NCBI GenBank assembly: GCA_934273635.1
Contig: CAKQSV010000001.1
Location: 236,147-300,146, forward strand
DNA length: 64,000 nt
Origin: an uncultured Alphaproteobacteria bacterium
Lineage (GTDB): Bacteria; Pseudomonadota; Alphaproteobacteria; RF32; CAG-239
Direction: 5' to 3'
In this document: positions 53,183 to 60,686 of the stretch, piece by piece
How positions within the stretch are numbered: position 1 is the stretch's first letter
Layout: each line of letters begins with the position of its first letter
The notes under the pieces: generated by a model
Databases searched by the model: none
Seen by the model: the letters and a program-made list of their open reading frames with translations, nothing else
What the model was told of the DNA's origin: nothing
Translations under genes and position numbers: made by a program

Positions 53183-56100
53183 ATGAATGATATTATGAAG
53201 TTTTTTGGTCAGCAGGTTTCAGGCGAATCCTTTGATCAAATTAAAATCTCAATCGCCTCTCCTGAACAGATTCGTTCTTGGTCTTATGGTGAGGTAAAAA
53301 AACCGGAAACGATCAACTATCGTACCTTTAAGCCTGAACGCGACGGTTTGTTCTGCGCTCGCATTTTCGGTCCGGTCAAGGACTATGAGTGCTTGTGCGG
53401 AAAATACAAACGCATGAAGTATCGCGGCGTGGTTTGTGAAAAGTGCGGCGTTGAAGTTACCTTGTCTAAGGTTCGTCGTGAACGTATGGGACACATTGAG
53501 TTGGCCGCTCCGGTGGCACACATTTGGTTCTTAAAGTCTTTGCCGTCTCGCATTGCCTTGTTGACCGATATTCCGATGAAGTCATTGGAAAGAGTTTTGT
53601 ATTTTGAAAGCTATATTGTGATTGAACCGGGGTTGACGCCGTTGTCTGTAAACGAGTTGTTGACCGAAGAACAATATCAGGAAGCTATTGATGAATACGG
53701 TGAAGATTCTTTCCGTGCCGGTATAGGTGCTGAGGCTTTGAAAGAGATTTTGGCCGCCATTGATTTGGAGGCTGAAAGAGCCCAAATGCGTGAGGAGCTG
53801 AAAGAAAACAACAGTGAGGCTAAGCGCAAAAAGTTGGTTCGTCGCTTGAAGATTGTTGAGTCTTTCATCGAATCTAACACCAAGCCTGAGTGGATGATTT
53901 TGGATGTTTTGCCGGTTATCCCGCCTGAGTTGCGTCCGTTGGTGCCGTTGGATGGCGGTCGTTTTGCAACCTCTGATTTGAACGATTTGTATCGTCGTGT
54001 TATTAACCGTAACAATCGTTTGAAGAGATTGATTGAGTTGCACGCGCCGGATATTATCATCCGCAACGAAAAGAGAATGCTGCAAGAGTCTGTCGATGCT
54101 TTGTTTGATAACGGTCGCCGCGCCCGCGCGATTACCGGAACCAACAAACGTCCGCTGAAGTCTTTGTCTGATATGCTCAAAGGTAAGCAAGGTCGTTTCC
54201 GTCAAAACCTGTTGGGTAAACGTGTTGACTATTCCGGTCGTTCGGTTATTACCGTTGGTCCGCAACTGAAGTTGCACCAATGCGGTTTGCCGAAGAAAAT
54301 GGCTTTGGAATTGTTTAAGCCGTTTGTTTATGCCAAATTGGAATTGTACGGTCACGCCACAACCATTAAGGCCGCTAAGCGTATGGTTGAAAAAGAGCGT
54401 CCGGAAGTTTGGGATATTTTGGAAGAAGTCATCCGTGAGCATCCGGTTATGCTCAACCGTGCGCCGACTTTGCACCGCTTGGGTATTCAGGCATTTGAGC
54501 CGGTTTTGGTCGAAGGTAAGGCTATTCACTTACATCCGTTGGTATGTACGGCATTTAACGCCGACTTCGATGGTGACCAAATGGCGGTTCACGTTCCTCT
54601 GTCTATTGAGGCGCAGTTGGAAGCCCGCGTTTTGATGATGTCTACCAACAATATTTTGTCTCCGGCATCAGGTAAGCCGATTATCGTGCCGTCGCAAGAT
54701 ATGGTGTTGGGTATTTATTATCTGACATACGACGCCGAAGGTTTGAAAGGTGAGGGATCGATTTTTGCTAACTTTGACGAAGTTGAAATGGCTTTGTTTG
54801 AGAAGACGGTCGATCTGCACGCTAAAATCAAATGCCGTATGGAATATGTTGACGACAATGGCGAGTTCAAATATGGCGTTGTTGACACAACCCCTGGACG
54901 TATTATGGTTTCGCAGATTTTGCCGAAGCATAAAAACGTACCGTTCTCTTTGGTAAACCGTTTGGTTAAAAAGAAAGAAATCGGTGAGATTATCGACATT
55001 GTTTATCGTCACTGCGGTCAGAAAGAAACCTGCTTGTTTGTTGACAAGATTATGACCCTTGGCTTTACCAACGCTTGTAAGTCCGGTATTTCTTTCGGTA
55101 AGGACGATTTGATTGTTCCTGACGCTAAGAAAGAATTGATTGCAGAGACTGAGGCTCAGGTTAAAGAGTTTGAACAGCAATACCAAAACGGTTTGATTAC
55201 CAAAGGTGAAAAATATAACAAGGTGGTTGATATTTGGGCTAGTTGTACCGATAAAATCGCTGATGAAATGATGAAAAACATTTCTAAAACCGAGCATGGT
55301 TACATCAACTCCGTTTATATGATGGCTCACTCCGGCGCCCGTGGTTCTGCCGCACAAATGCGTCAGTTGGCAGGTATGCGCGGTTTGATGGCTAAGCCGA
55401 ACGGCGAAATTATTGAACAACCGATTATCTCAAACTTTAAAGAAGGTTTGACGGTGCTTGAGTACTTTAACTCAACCCACGGTGCTCGTAAAGGTTTGGC
55501 CGATACCGCTTTGAAGACCGCTAACTCCGGTTATTTGACCCGTCGTTTGGTTGACGTGGCGCAAGATGTTGTGATTACGGAAACCGACTGCGGCACTGAG
55601 CGCGGCATTATTGTTCGTCCGGTGGTCGACGGTGGTAACGTTATCGTTTCTATCGGTGAGCGTATTTTGGGTCGTACAATTCAAGAAGATATCGTTCATC
55701 CGGAAACCGGCGAAGTTTTGGTTAAACGCGGTAAGCTGATTGATGAAAACGATGTTGACGTGGTTGAAAAAGCCGGCGTTGAGCAAGTTAAGATTCGTTC
55801 AGTCTTGACCTGTGAGTGCAAGAACGGCGTTTGCGCCGCTTGTTATGGTCGCGACCTTGCCCGCGGTACGCCGGTTAATGTCGGCGAGGCTGTCGGTGTG
55901 ATTGCCGCTCAGTCAATCGGTGAGCCGGGTACGCAGTTGACCATGAGAACGTTCCACATCGGTGGTGCGGCTTCTAAATCTGCCGAACAGGCGAGTGTTG
56001 AAGTTCCGTTCGCCGGTGAGCTGAAACTTGAGAACAACCACACGGTTACGGACTCTAACGGTCACTTGATTGTTTTGTCTCGTAACTGCGATATTGTTAT

Positions 56101-57364
56101 TGTTGACTCTCAAGGTCGTGAGAAATCTCGTCACCGCGTTCCTTACGGTACCAAGATTTTGGCAGCTGAAGGCGCTAAGGTTAAGAAAGCGCAGAAGATT
56201 GCCGAGTGGGATCCGTTTACAATTCCGGTTATTACCGAAAAAGCCGGTCGTGTTGAACTGGTTGACTTGATTAATAACGTTTCGGTTAAGGAAAATGTTG
56301 ACGAGACGACCGGTATCGTTTCTAAGGTTGTGGTTGATTGGCGTTCAAACTCTGCCAGCGCCGGTTTGAAACCGAGCATTATGCTGACGGACGAAAACGG
56401 TCAACACATTACTTATGAAAGCGGTAAAGAAGTTCGCTATTATCTGTCGGTTGACGCTATTCTGACCGTTGAAAACGGTGATGAGGTTAAGGTTGGTGAT
56501 GTTATCGCCCGTATCCCGAGAGAAAGCTCCAAGACCAAAGATATTACCGGTGGTTTGCCTCGTGTTGCCGAGTTGTTCGAGGCTCGTCGTCCGAAAGATC
56601 AGGCTTTGATTTCTGATGTTGACGGTATGGTTGAGTTTGGTAAGGACTATAAGGCTAAACAGCGTATTACCGTGATTCCGACCAAGGGTGAACCGATTGA
56701 ATACCTGATTCCGAAGGGACGTCATTTGGTGGTTCAGGACGGCGATATTGTCAAGAAGGGCGATATGCTGGTTGAAGGCACACCTGCGCCGCACGATATT
56801 TTGCGTGTTCTCGGTGTTGAGAAATTGGCTGAATATCTGGTTAAGGAAGTTCAAGACGTTTACCGTTTGCAAGGTGTTAAGATTAACGATAAGCACATTG
56901 AGGTTATCGTATCGCAAATGTTGCGCAAGGTTGAAATTACGCAACCCGGGGACACCACTTTCTTGGTTGGCGAACAGGTCGACCGTGATGTCTTTGAGGC
57001 TGAAAACGCTAAGGTTGCCGCCGAACATGGTACTTTGGCTGTGGCTGATCCGGTTCTGCTCGGTATCACCAAGGCTTCATTGCAGACCAAGTCGTTTATT
57101 TCTGCCGCATCGTTCCAAGAGACCACTCGCGTCTTGACCGAGGCTGCGGTTGAGGGTAAGGTTGACCACTTGAACGGACTGAAAGAAAACGTTATCGTTG
57201 GTCGTTTGATTCCGGCTGGTACCGGTACCGTCTTGCGTTCGCTCAAGAAAGTTGCCGCACAAAACGATAAGGAAATTCAGGCTCTGAAAGAGGAAGAGGC
57301 TCAGGCTCAACTTGAAAATCATCAAGAAGCCGAGGTTGCTGAAGAACCAAAACCGGCTGAGTAA
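53183..57364 (+). CDS. rpoC: RNA polymerase beta' subunit
   Basis: 1393 residues. Zinc site 1 CLCGKYKRMKYRGVVCEKCG (near residue 71), the catalytic NADFDGDQMAVH with three Asp (near 460), the bridge helix GARGSAAQMRQLAGMRGLM, zinc site 2 (CGTERG, then CECKNGVCAACYG) and a C-terminal acidic, Glu/Ala/Pro-rich tail. Start 53183 has AGGAG 9 nt upstream; an ATG four codons later is possible. A terminator ends the operon at 57380-57414. Confidence 0.98.
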   Translation: MNDIMKFFGQQVSGESFDQIKISIASPEQIRSWSYGEVKKPETINYRTFKPERDGLFCARIFGPVKDYECLCGKYKRMKYRGVVCEKCGVEVTLSKVRRERMGHIELAAPVAHIWFLKSLPSRIALLTDIPMKSLERVLYFESYIVIEPGLTPLSVNELLTEEQYQEAIDEYGEDSFRAGIGAEALKEILAAIDLEAERAQMREELKENNSEAKRKKLVRRLKIVESFIESNTKPEWMILDVLPVIPPELRPLVPLDGGRFATSDLNDLYRRVINRNNRLKRLIELHAPDIIIRNEKRMLQESVDALFDNGRRARAITGTNKRPLKSLSDMLKGKQGRFRQNLLGKRVDYSGRSVITVGPQLKLHQCGLPKKMALELFKPFVYAKLELYGHATTIKAAKRMVEKERPEVWDILEEVIREHPVMLNRAPTLHRLGIQAFEPVLVEGKAIHLHPLVCTAFNADFDGDQMAVHVPLSIEAQLEARVLMMSTNNILSPASGKPIIVPSQDMVLGIYYLTYDAEGLKGEGSIFANFDEVEMALFEKTVDLHAKIKCRMEYVDDNGEFKYGVVDTTPGRIMVSQILPKHKNVPFSLVNRLVKKKEIGEIIDIVYRHCGQKETCLFVDKIMTLGFTNACKSGISFGKDDLIVPDAKKELIAETEAQVKEFEQQYQNGLITKGEKYNKVVDIWASCTDKIADEMMKNISKTEHGYINSVYMMAHSGARGSAAQMRQLAGMRGLMAKPNGEIIEQPIISNFKEGLTVLEYFNSTHGARKGLADTALKTANSGYLTRRLVDVAQDVVITETDCGTERGIIVRPVVDGGNVIVSIGERILGRTIQEDIVHPETGEVLVKRGKLIDENDVDVVEKAGVEQVKIRSVLTCECKNGVCAACYGRDLARGTPVNVGEAVGVIAAQSIGEPGTQLTMRTFHIGGAASKSAEQASVEVPFAGELKLENNHTVTDSNGHLIVLSRNCDIVIVDSQGREKSRHRVPYGTKILAAEGAKVKKAQKIAEWDPFTIPVITEKAGRVELVDLINNVSVKENVDETTGIVSKVVVDWRSNSASAGLKPSIMLTDENGQHITYESGKEVRYYLSVDAILTVENGDEVKVGDVIARIPRESSKTKDITGGLPRVAELFEARRPKDQALISDVDGMVEFGKDYKAKQRITVIPTKGEPIEYLIPKGRHLVVQDGDIVKKGDMLVEGTPAPHDILRVLGVEKLAEYLVKEVQDVYRLQGVKINDKHIEVIVSQMLRKVEITQPGDTTFLVGEQVDRDVFEAENAKVAAEHGTLAVADPVLLGITKASLQTKSFISAASFQETTRVLTEAAVEGKVDHLNGLKENVIVGRLIPAGTGTVLRSLKKVAAQNDKEIQALKEEEAQAQLENHQEAEVAEEPKPAE

Positions 57365-57379
57365 GCTCTAAATATTGCA

Positions 57380-57414
57380 CAAAAACCCCGTATGGAATTA
57401 TTACGGGGTTTTTT
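57380..57414 (+). terminator. rpoBC operon terminator
   Basis: AAAAACCCCGTA, loop, TACGGGGTTTTTT. Confidence 0.9.
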
Positions 57415-57423
57415 GTTATCTGG

Positions 57424-57452
57424 TTGACAAATTGACAAAATATGTATATATT
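57424..57452 (+). promoter_or_regulatory. promoter, small membrane-protein unit 1
   Basis: TTGACA at 57424, 17-bp spacer, TATATT at 57447. The architecture is identical to the promoter at 57922. Confidence 0.7.
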
Positions 57453-57461
57453 GAGGGTAGT

Positions 57462-57497
57462 AAATTATTATTGTTAAACTATTTAAATATTCAAATT
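57462..57497 (+). repeat. conserved AT-rich leader, copy 1
   Basis: ATTATTGTTAAACTATTTAA, then ATATTCAAATT, directly before the ATG. No Shine-Dalgarno. Nearly identical to copies at 57616 and 57961. Confidence 0.8.
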
Positions 57498-57581
57498 ATG
57501 GGAATTTTGTTATCTTTAGTGGTTTTGTGGTTGATTATGTTGGCACTGGCTTTTTTGTGGAAATCAGATGAAAAACATTGA
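57498..57581 (+). CDS. 27-residue single-pass membrane peptide
   Basis: MGILLSLVVLWLIMLALAFL followed by WKSDEKH. Almost the whole chain is one transmembrane helix with a short charged C-terminus, a shape seen in small membrane regulators and in some type I toxins. The ATG follows leader copy 1 after a good promoter, which supports expression despite the size. No family assigned. Confidence 0.55.
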   Translation: MGILLSLVVLWLIMLALAFLWKSDEKH

Positions 57582-57615
57582 GGCTCTTCAAAAATCAACC
57601 GCATATTGAGTGTGA

Positions 57616-57650
57616 TAACATATTGTTAAACTAATTAAATATTCAAAATT
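57616..57650 (+). repeat. conserved AT-rich leader, copy 2
   Basis: TATTGTTAAACTAATTAAAT then ATTCAAAATT, ending at ATG 57651. Confidence 0.8.
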
Positions 57651-57670
57651 ATGAGAATTATAATTGTTTT

Positions 57671-57871
57671 TTGTCCGTGCTGTTTTTGCTGACGTTGTGG
57701 ACGGTTAAATTTTTGTTGGGCAGGATTGAGCTTTTGAAGCAAGAGATAACCGAGCTTAAGCACCGTTTGTTCGATCATAAAACTTCACCTGAGATGAGCG
57801 ATGAGGTTCGTCAAGAACGTCTTGAGCGAGCAAAGTTTGCCGGCAACTTTCATGGTGATGTGGACGAGTAA
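57671..57871 (+). CDS. small membrane protein (66-73 aa), apparent 1-nt deletion near its start
   Basis: From TTG 57671 the frame reads MSVLFLLTLWTVKFLLGRIE, then a coiled, charged part (LLKQEITELKHRLFDHKTSP) and RQERLERAKFAG. The leader-linked ATG at 57651 reads MRIIIVF and then leaves this frame within a run of six T (about 57667-57672); one more T would join both into a 73-residue protein. So this is a frameshift mutation, a sequencing error, a slippage site, or the TTG is used. A terminator follows at 57881. Confidence 0.5.
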   Translation: MSVLFLLTLWTVKFLLGRIELLKQEITELKHRLFDHKTSPEMSDEVRQERLERAKFAGNFHGDVDE

Positions 57872-57880
57872 GTAAGATAC

Positions 57881-57912
57881 AAAAAACTCCGTAGAAAATG
57901 CGGAGTTTTTTT
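57881..57912 (+). terminator. terminator after small membrane gene 2
   Basis: AAAAAACTCCG, loop, CGGAGTTTTTTT. Confidence 0.88.
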
Positions 57913-57921
57913 GTTGCTTGA

Positions 57922-57950
57922 TTGACAAAATACCAGTCAGAGCGTATATT
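57922..57950 (+). promoter_or_regulatory. promoter, small membrane-protein unit 3
   Basis: TTGACA at 57922, 17-bp spacer, TATATT at 57945, as in the promoter at 57424 though the spacers differ in sequence. Confidence 0.7.
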
Positions 57951-57960
57951 TACGAGCGAT

Positions 57961-57998
57961 AAAATATTATTGTTAAACTATTTAAATATTCAAAAATT
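57961..57998 (+). repeat. conserved AT-rich leader, copy 3
   Basis: ATTATTGTTAAACTATTTAA then ATATTCAAAAATT, ending at ATG 57999. A looser relative (AGTATTATTAACAAATTAAA) precedes ATG 58452. Confidence 0.8.
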
Positions 57999-58349
57999 AT
58001 GGACACAACCATTTTTGTTTTAGTGGGATTGCTGCTGATTTTGTTGGTGGTCGTTAAGGTTCTATGGAACAAGGTTTCAGGGCTCAAAAAGACTAATTGT
58101 GAAACAATTCGCATTAATATACAGATGCGAGAAGTTTTGAGAGATGCTGACGATGCCTTTTTGCAACAGGAGCTTAGCAAAGTGAAAAATATGATTGCCG
58201 ATGCTTGTCTCAAAGATAGGGATGTTTTGCCTTTGCGGACTGTGGCTCAGTATCTTGACGAGGTTTTGCGCTCTAAACAAAGGGGTGAAAGTTGCAAAAA
58301 TTCGAGCCGCTTGAGTGTTGGAATGCATATAGATGATGTCATGGAATAA
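57999..58349 (+). CDS. membrane-anchored small protein (116 aa)
   Basis: One N-terminal transmembrane helix (TIFVLVGLLLILLVVVKVLW) with a soluble helical domain (INIQMREVLRDADDAFLQQE, then KDRDVLPLRTVAQYLDEVLR) facing the cytoplasm if the orientation rule for Lys/Arg holds. Its membrane start followed by a coil resembles gene 2, so the row may be a loose family. Unknown function. Followed by a terminator. Confidence 0.6.
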   Translation: MDTTIFVLVGLLLILLVVVKVLWNKVSGLKKTNCETIRINIQMREVLRDADDAFLQQELSKVKNMIADACLKDRDVLPLRTVAQYLDEVLRSKQRGESCKNSSRLSVGMHIDDVME

Positions 58350-58379
58350 AAAAAACTCCGTATTTTTACGGAGTTTTTT
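58350..58379 (+). terminator. terminator after small membrane gene 3
   Basis: AAAAACTCCG, loop, CGGAGTTTTTT, very like the one at 57881. Confidence 0.88.
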
Positions 58380-58451
58380 GTTGCATATTCGGGGCAAAAG
58401 GTGTAAAAATATGATGTTTTAGTATTATTAACAAATTAAATAATTATAACA

Positions 58452-58529
58452 ATGAAGTACATATCGTTTTTTATTAATGAGACTGCGGCTCATTACAGTG
58501 TGAATCAAAAAGAACTGTTTAACTCTTAA
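58452..58529 (+). CDS. 25-residue peptide, uncertain
   Basis: MKYISFFINETAAHYSVNQK then ELFNS, after a leader resembling copies 1-3. Not strongly hydrophobic. It may be a leader peptide for the next two genes, which start 6 nt after its stop and then 3 nt apart. Confidence 0.35.
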   Translation: MKYISFFINETAAHYSVNQKELFNS

Positions 58530-58535
58530 TTTGCA

Positions 58536-58652
58536 ATGACTATGGAAATGTTTGGAATTTTTGCGGTCATTACGGTTATGGTGGTATTTATCTTCTTCGG
58601 AGTGGCTTATACCGAGAGTTCAGTAGAGAAGTTTAACAAGTTAAAAAAGTAA
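58536..58652 (+). CDS. 38-residue single-pass membrane protein
   Basis: MTMEMFGIFAVITVMVVFIF then FGVAYTESSVEKFNKLKK: one transmembrane helix and a basic C-terminal tail. Too short for most gene callers. Translational coupling to its neighbours is likely from the 6- and 3-nt gaps. Confidence 0.5.
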   Translation: MTMEMFGIFAVITVMVVFIFFGVAYTESSVEKFNKLKK

Positions 58653-58655
58653 GTT

Positions 58656-58871
58656 ATGGCTAGTTTTTGGTTTGTGCTGTTGCTGATTTTCTGCATTGCA
58701 GGTGTGGCAGCAAAATGGGGTAGTCGTCAATCAATCGCAAAAATGAGCGATGAAGAGTTGGCTCGTGCCGACAAAGAAATGATTGAGACTAACGAGCATG
58801 GTTGTGACCCAAAATGGGTGATGTATCACAGAAATGTGCGTGCTGAGATGAAAAAGCGCGGTTTGTGCTAA
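58656..58871 (+). CDS. single-pass membrane protein (71 aa)
   Basis: A transmembrane helix (SFWFVLLLIFCIAGVAAKWG) followed by a polar domain with MSDEELARADKEMIETNEHG and CDPKWVMYHRNVRAEMKKRG, ending in Cys. Not recognised. It begins 3 nt after the 38-residue gene, forming a small operon closed by a terminator at 58881. Confidence 0.6.
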   Translation: MASFWFVLLLIFCIAGVAAKWGSRQSIAKMSDEELARADKEMIETNEHGCDPKWVMYHRNVRAEMKKRGLC

Positions 58872-58880
58872 GTATGGGTT

Positions 58881-58917
58881 TAAAGACGTTGGTAGAAATT
58901 GCCGACGTCTTTTTTTG
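58881..58917 (+). terminator. terminator after the small membrane operon
   Basis: AAAGACGTTGG, loop, GCCGACGTCTTTTTTT. Confidence 0.85.
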
Positions 58918-58981
58918 TGCTTGTTTACTTGTTTTTTACTACAAACGGCGTAAATTGAGTGCAGTTTAATTAAAGGAGATT

Positions 58982-59623
58982 ATGATGAAAAAGTTGATTT
59001 TGACAATTATGTTGGTTTCGTTTGTCAGCGCTTGTGCCACAGACCCATACACAGGCGAGAGCAAAGTTTCTAAAACCGCGTGGGGTACGGGAATCGGCGC
59101 TGTGGCCGGTGCCGGAATCGGCGCGTTGGTCGGTGGCAAAAAAGGCGCTGCCTGGGGTGCCGGAATTGGCGCTGCCGCCGGTGCCGGAACAGGTGCTTAT
59201 ATGGATGTTCAGGCACGCAGATTGCGTCAGGAGTTGCTTAATACCGGCGTGCAGGTGTCTACTGAAAATGGTCAGATTCGTCTGATTATGCCGAGTAATA
59301 TCACTTTTGATACGGATTCTGCGGTTTTCAAGCCTTCGTTTAATCCGGTTTTGGATTCGGTGGCAAAAGTTTTAGCCGAATATAATAAGACTTTGGTGCA
59401 AATTACCGGTTATACCGATAGCACCGGCAGTTTGGCGCACAACAACACTTTGTCACAAAAGCGCGCTATGGCGGTTTCTACCTACTTACGCAATCGCGGG
59501 GTAGCCGCTTCTCGTATCAGCGCGGTTGGTATGGGGCCGTCTAATCCGATTGCCTCTAATGCAACTGCTGCCGGCAGAGAACAAAACCGTCGGGTAGAAA
59601 TCAGATTGATTGCAACCGAGTAG
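58982..59623 (+). CDS. OmpA-family lipoprotein with glycine zipper (YiaD-like)
   Basis: 213 residues: a lipoprotein signal (lipobox VSAC), a glycine-zipper region (GIGAVAGAGIGALVGGKKGA, then GIGAAAGAGTGAYM) and a C-terminal OmpA peptidoglycan-binding domain with FDTDSAVFKPSFNPVLD, ITGYTDSTGS, LSQKRAMAVSTYL and REQNRRVEIRL. The Asp/Arg residues that hold diaminopimelate are present. This matches YiaD-type outer-membrane lipoproteins tethering the wall. AAAGGAG precedes two adjacent ATGs (58982, 58985). Own promoter region and terminator. Confidence 0.92.
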   Translation: MMKKLILTIMLVSFVSACATDPYTGESKVSKTAWGTGIGAVAGAGIGALVGGKKGAAWGAGIGAAAGAGTGAYMDVQARRLRQELLNTGVQVSTENGQIRLIMPSNITFDTDSAVFKPSFNPVLDSVAKVLAEYNKTLVQITGYTDSTGSLAHNNTLSQKRAMAVSTYLRNRGVAASRISAVGMGPSNPIASNATAAGREQNRRVEIRLIATE

Positions 59624-59644
59624 GCTGATTTTATCAGTGTTTTC

Positions 59645-59677
59645 AGAGCGTACGGATAAGTCCGGCGCTCTTTTTTT
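59645..59677 (+). terminator. terminator after the OmpA-family gene
   Basis: AGAGCG, inner CGGA/TCCG, GCGCTC and a T7 run. Confidence 0.82.
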
Positions 59678-59692
59678 ATGATTTAAATGCAA

Positions 59693-59720
59693 GAAAAAAC
59701 CCGCTTAAAATCTGCGGGCT
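59693..59720 (-). terminator. terminator of rpmJ
   Basis: Read leftward: GCCCGC, loop, GCGGG and a T6 run. Confidence 0.8.
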
Positions 59721-59752
59721 TTTCAAAAATCTAAGATGAAATTTATCAATGA

Positions 59753-59878
59753 TTAACCTTGACGAGCTTTGAGCTTAGGGTTCTTCTTATTGATAACATA
59801 TACACGACCTTTACGACGAACCAGTTTGCAGTCTTTATCGCGTGTTTTTTTAGATTTCAAAGAACTGTAAATCTTCAT
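59753..59878 (-). CDS. rpmJ: 50S ribosomal protein L36
   Basis: 41 residues: MKIYSSLKSKKTRDKDCKLV then RRKGRVYVINKKNPKLKARQ and G. This is the zinc-independent form of L36 found in alphaproteobacteria, with only one of the CxxC...C...H ligands left and the ending NPKLKARQG. AAGGAAAG precedes the ATG. It is a stand-alone gene, away from the ribosomal protein operons, as is usual for this form, and has its own terminator. Confidence 0.95.
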   Translation of the reverse strand: MKIYSSLKSKKTRDKDCKLVRRKGRVYVINKKNPKLKARQG

Positions 59879-60034
59879 TTTTCTTTCCTTATGCAAAATG
59901 TTTAGCTGTCTTTTAAGCTAAAACAACCGGTTTGTCAACCTAAAATTTGGATTTTGGGTGTTTTTTTAAGATATCTTTTGCTTTTTGCCGAATTTTTTTT
60001 ATAATGACGGCAAATTGTGTGTGAGGGAAAGTTT

Positions 60035-60616
60035 ATGCGTTTTGTTTTGCTGATATGGATGAGCTTGGTTTTGGTGTTGCCGGCGCGTGCCGAAGAACCG
60101 GTGTCTTATATGGACGAGGTCAAGGCTTTGGGCGCGGTGTCGGGGCAAGGATTGGCGTGCGGCGCGTCGCGGTATGATACCTTTGAGATGATTGCGCGGG
60201 TGATTTTGGTGACGAAGGCAAAGTCTAATGCCGAGCAGGCAGCCGGTATGAAAGCCTATAACAACGAAAAAGCCAACGCTTATATCTCTAAGCAAATGGA
60301 CGGTTTTTATGAATGCTCACAAATCAGTCAACGTTTTGATAATCAGGAAATTTTTGATGTGAAAATCTATGCAGACGGCACGTTGCAAATGCCCAACGGG
60401 GCGCTTTATACTCCCCGCGCGCCCTATGACGCAACCGCGGTCTATAAGGCGGATAATCAGCAGAAACAACACGCCGCAGAAATTTATAAAAAATCAGGCA
60501 ACCGCAAAATCAGCAATTTGAAAATTAATTCCGGCGCGCAAATCGATGGCAGCACGCCGCAGGCTTATACCGGTTCTAGCGCACCGTTACTCAAACATAT
60601 CAGGTCGGCGTATTAA
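60035..60616 (+). CDS. secreted protein of unknown function (193 aa)
   Basis: A signal peptide (MRFVLLIWMSLVLVLPARA, cleavage before EEPV) from ATG 60035, which follows GAGGGAAAG; an in-frame ATG 18 nt earlier is rejected. The mature protein is helical at first (MDEVKALGAVSGQGLACGAS, RYDTFEMIARVILVTKAKSN) with two cysteines likely paired (ACGAS and YECSQ), then a less ordered Gly/Ser/Thr-rich tail. Not recognised; periplasmic by signal. Confidence 0.65.
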   Translation: MRFVLLIWMSLVLVLPARAEEPVSYMDEVKALGAVSGQGLACGASRYDTFEMIARVILVTKAKSNAEQAAGMKAYNNEKANAYISKQMDGFYECSQISQRFDNQEIFDVKIYADGTLQMPNGALYTPRAPYDATAVYKADNQQKQHAAEIYKKSGNRKISNLKINSGAQIDGSTPQAYTGSSAPLLKHIRSAY

Positions 60617-60686
60617 TCGCTTGCAAGTTGGCTTTTTTCCGATATACTCGGGGCAGATTAACCATAAATTTAAGGAGTAGAATTTT

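Noticed and set aside
57462..57998. CRISPR array
   Set aside because: Three 35-nt near-repeats occur, but spacing is irregular and genes lie between them. They are leaders.
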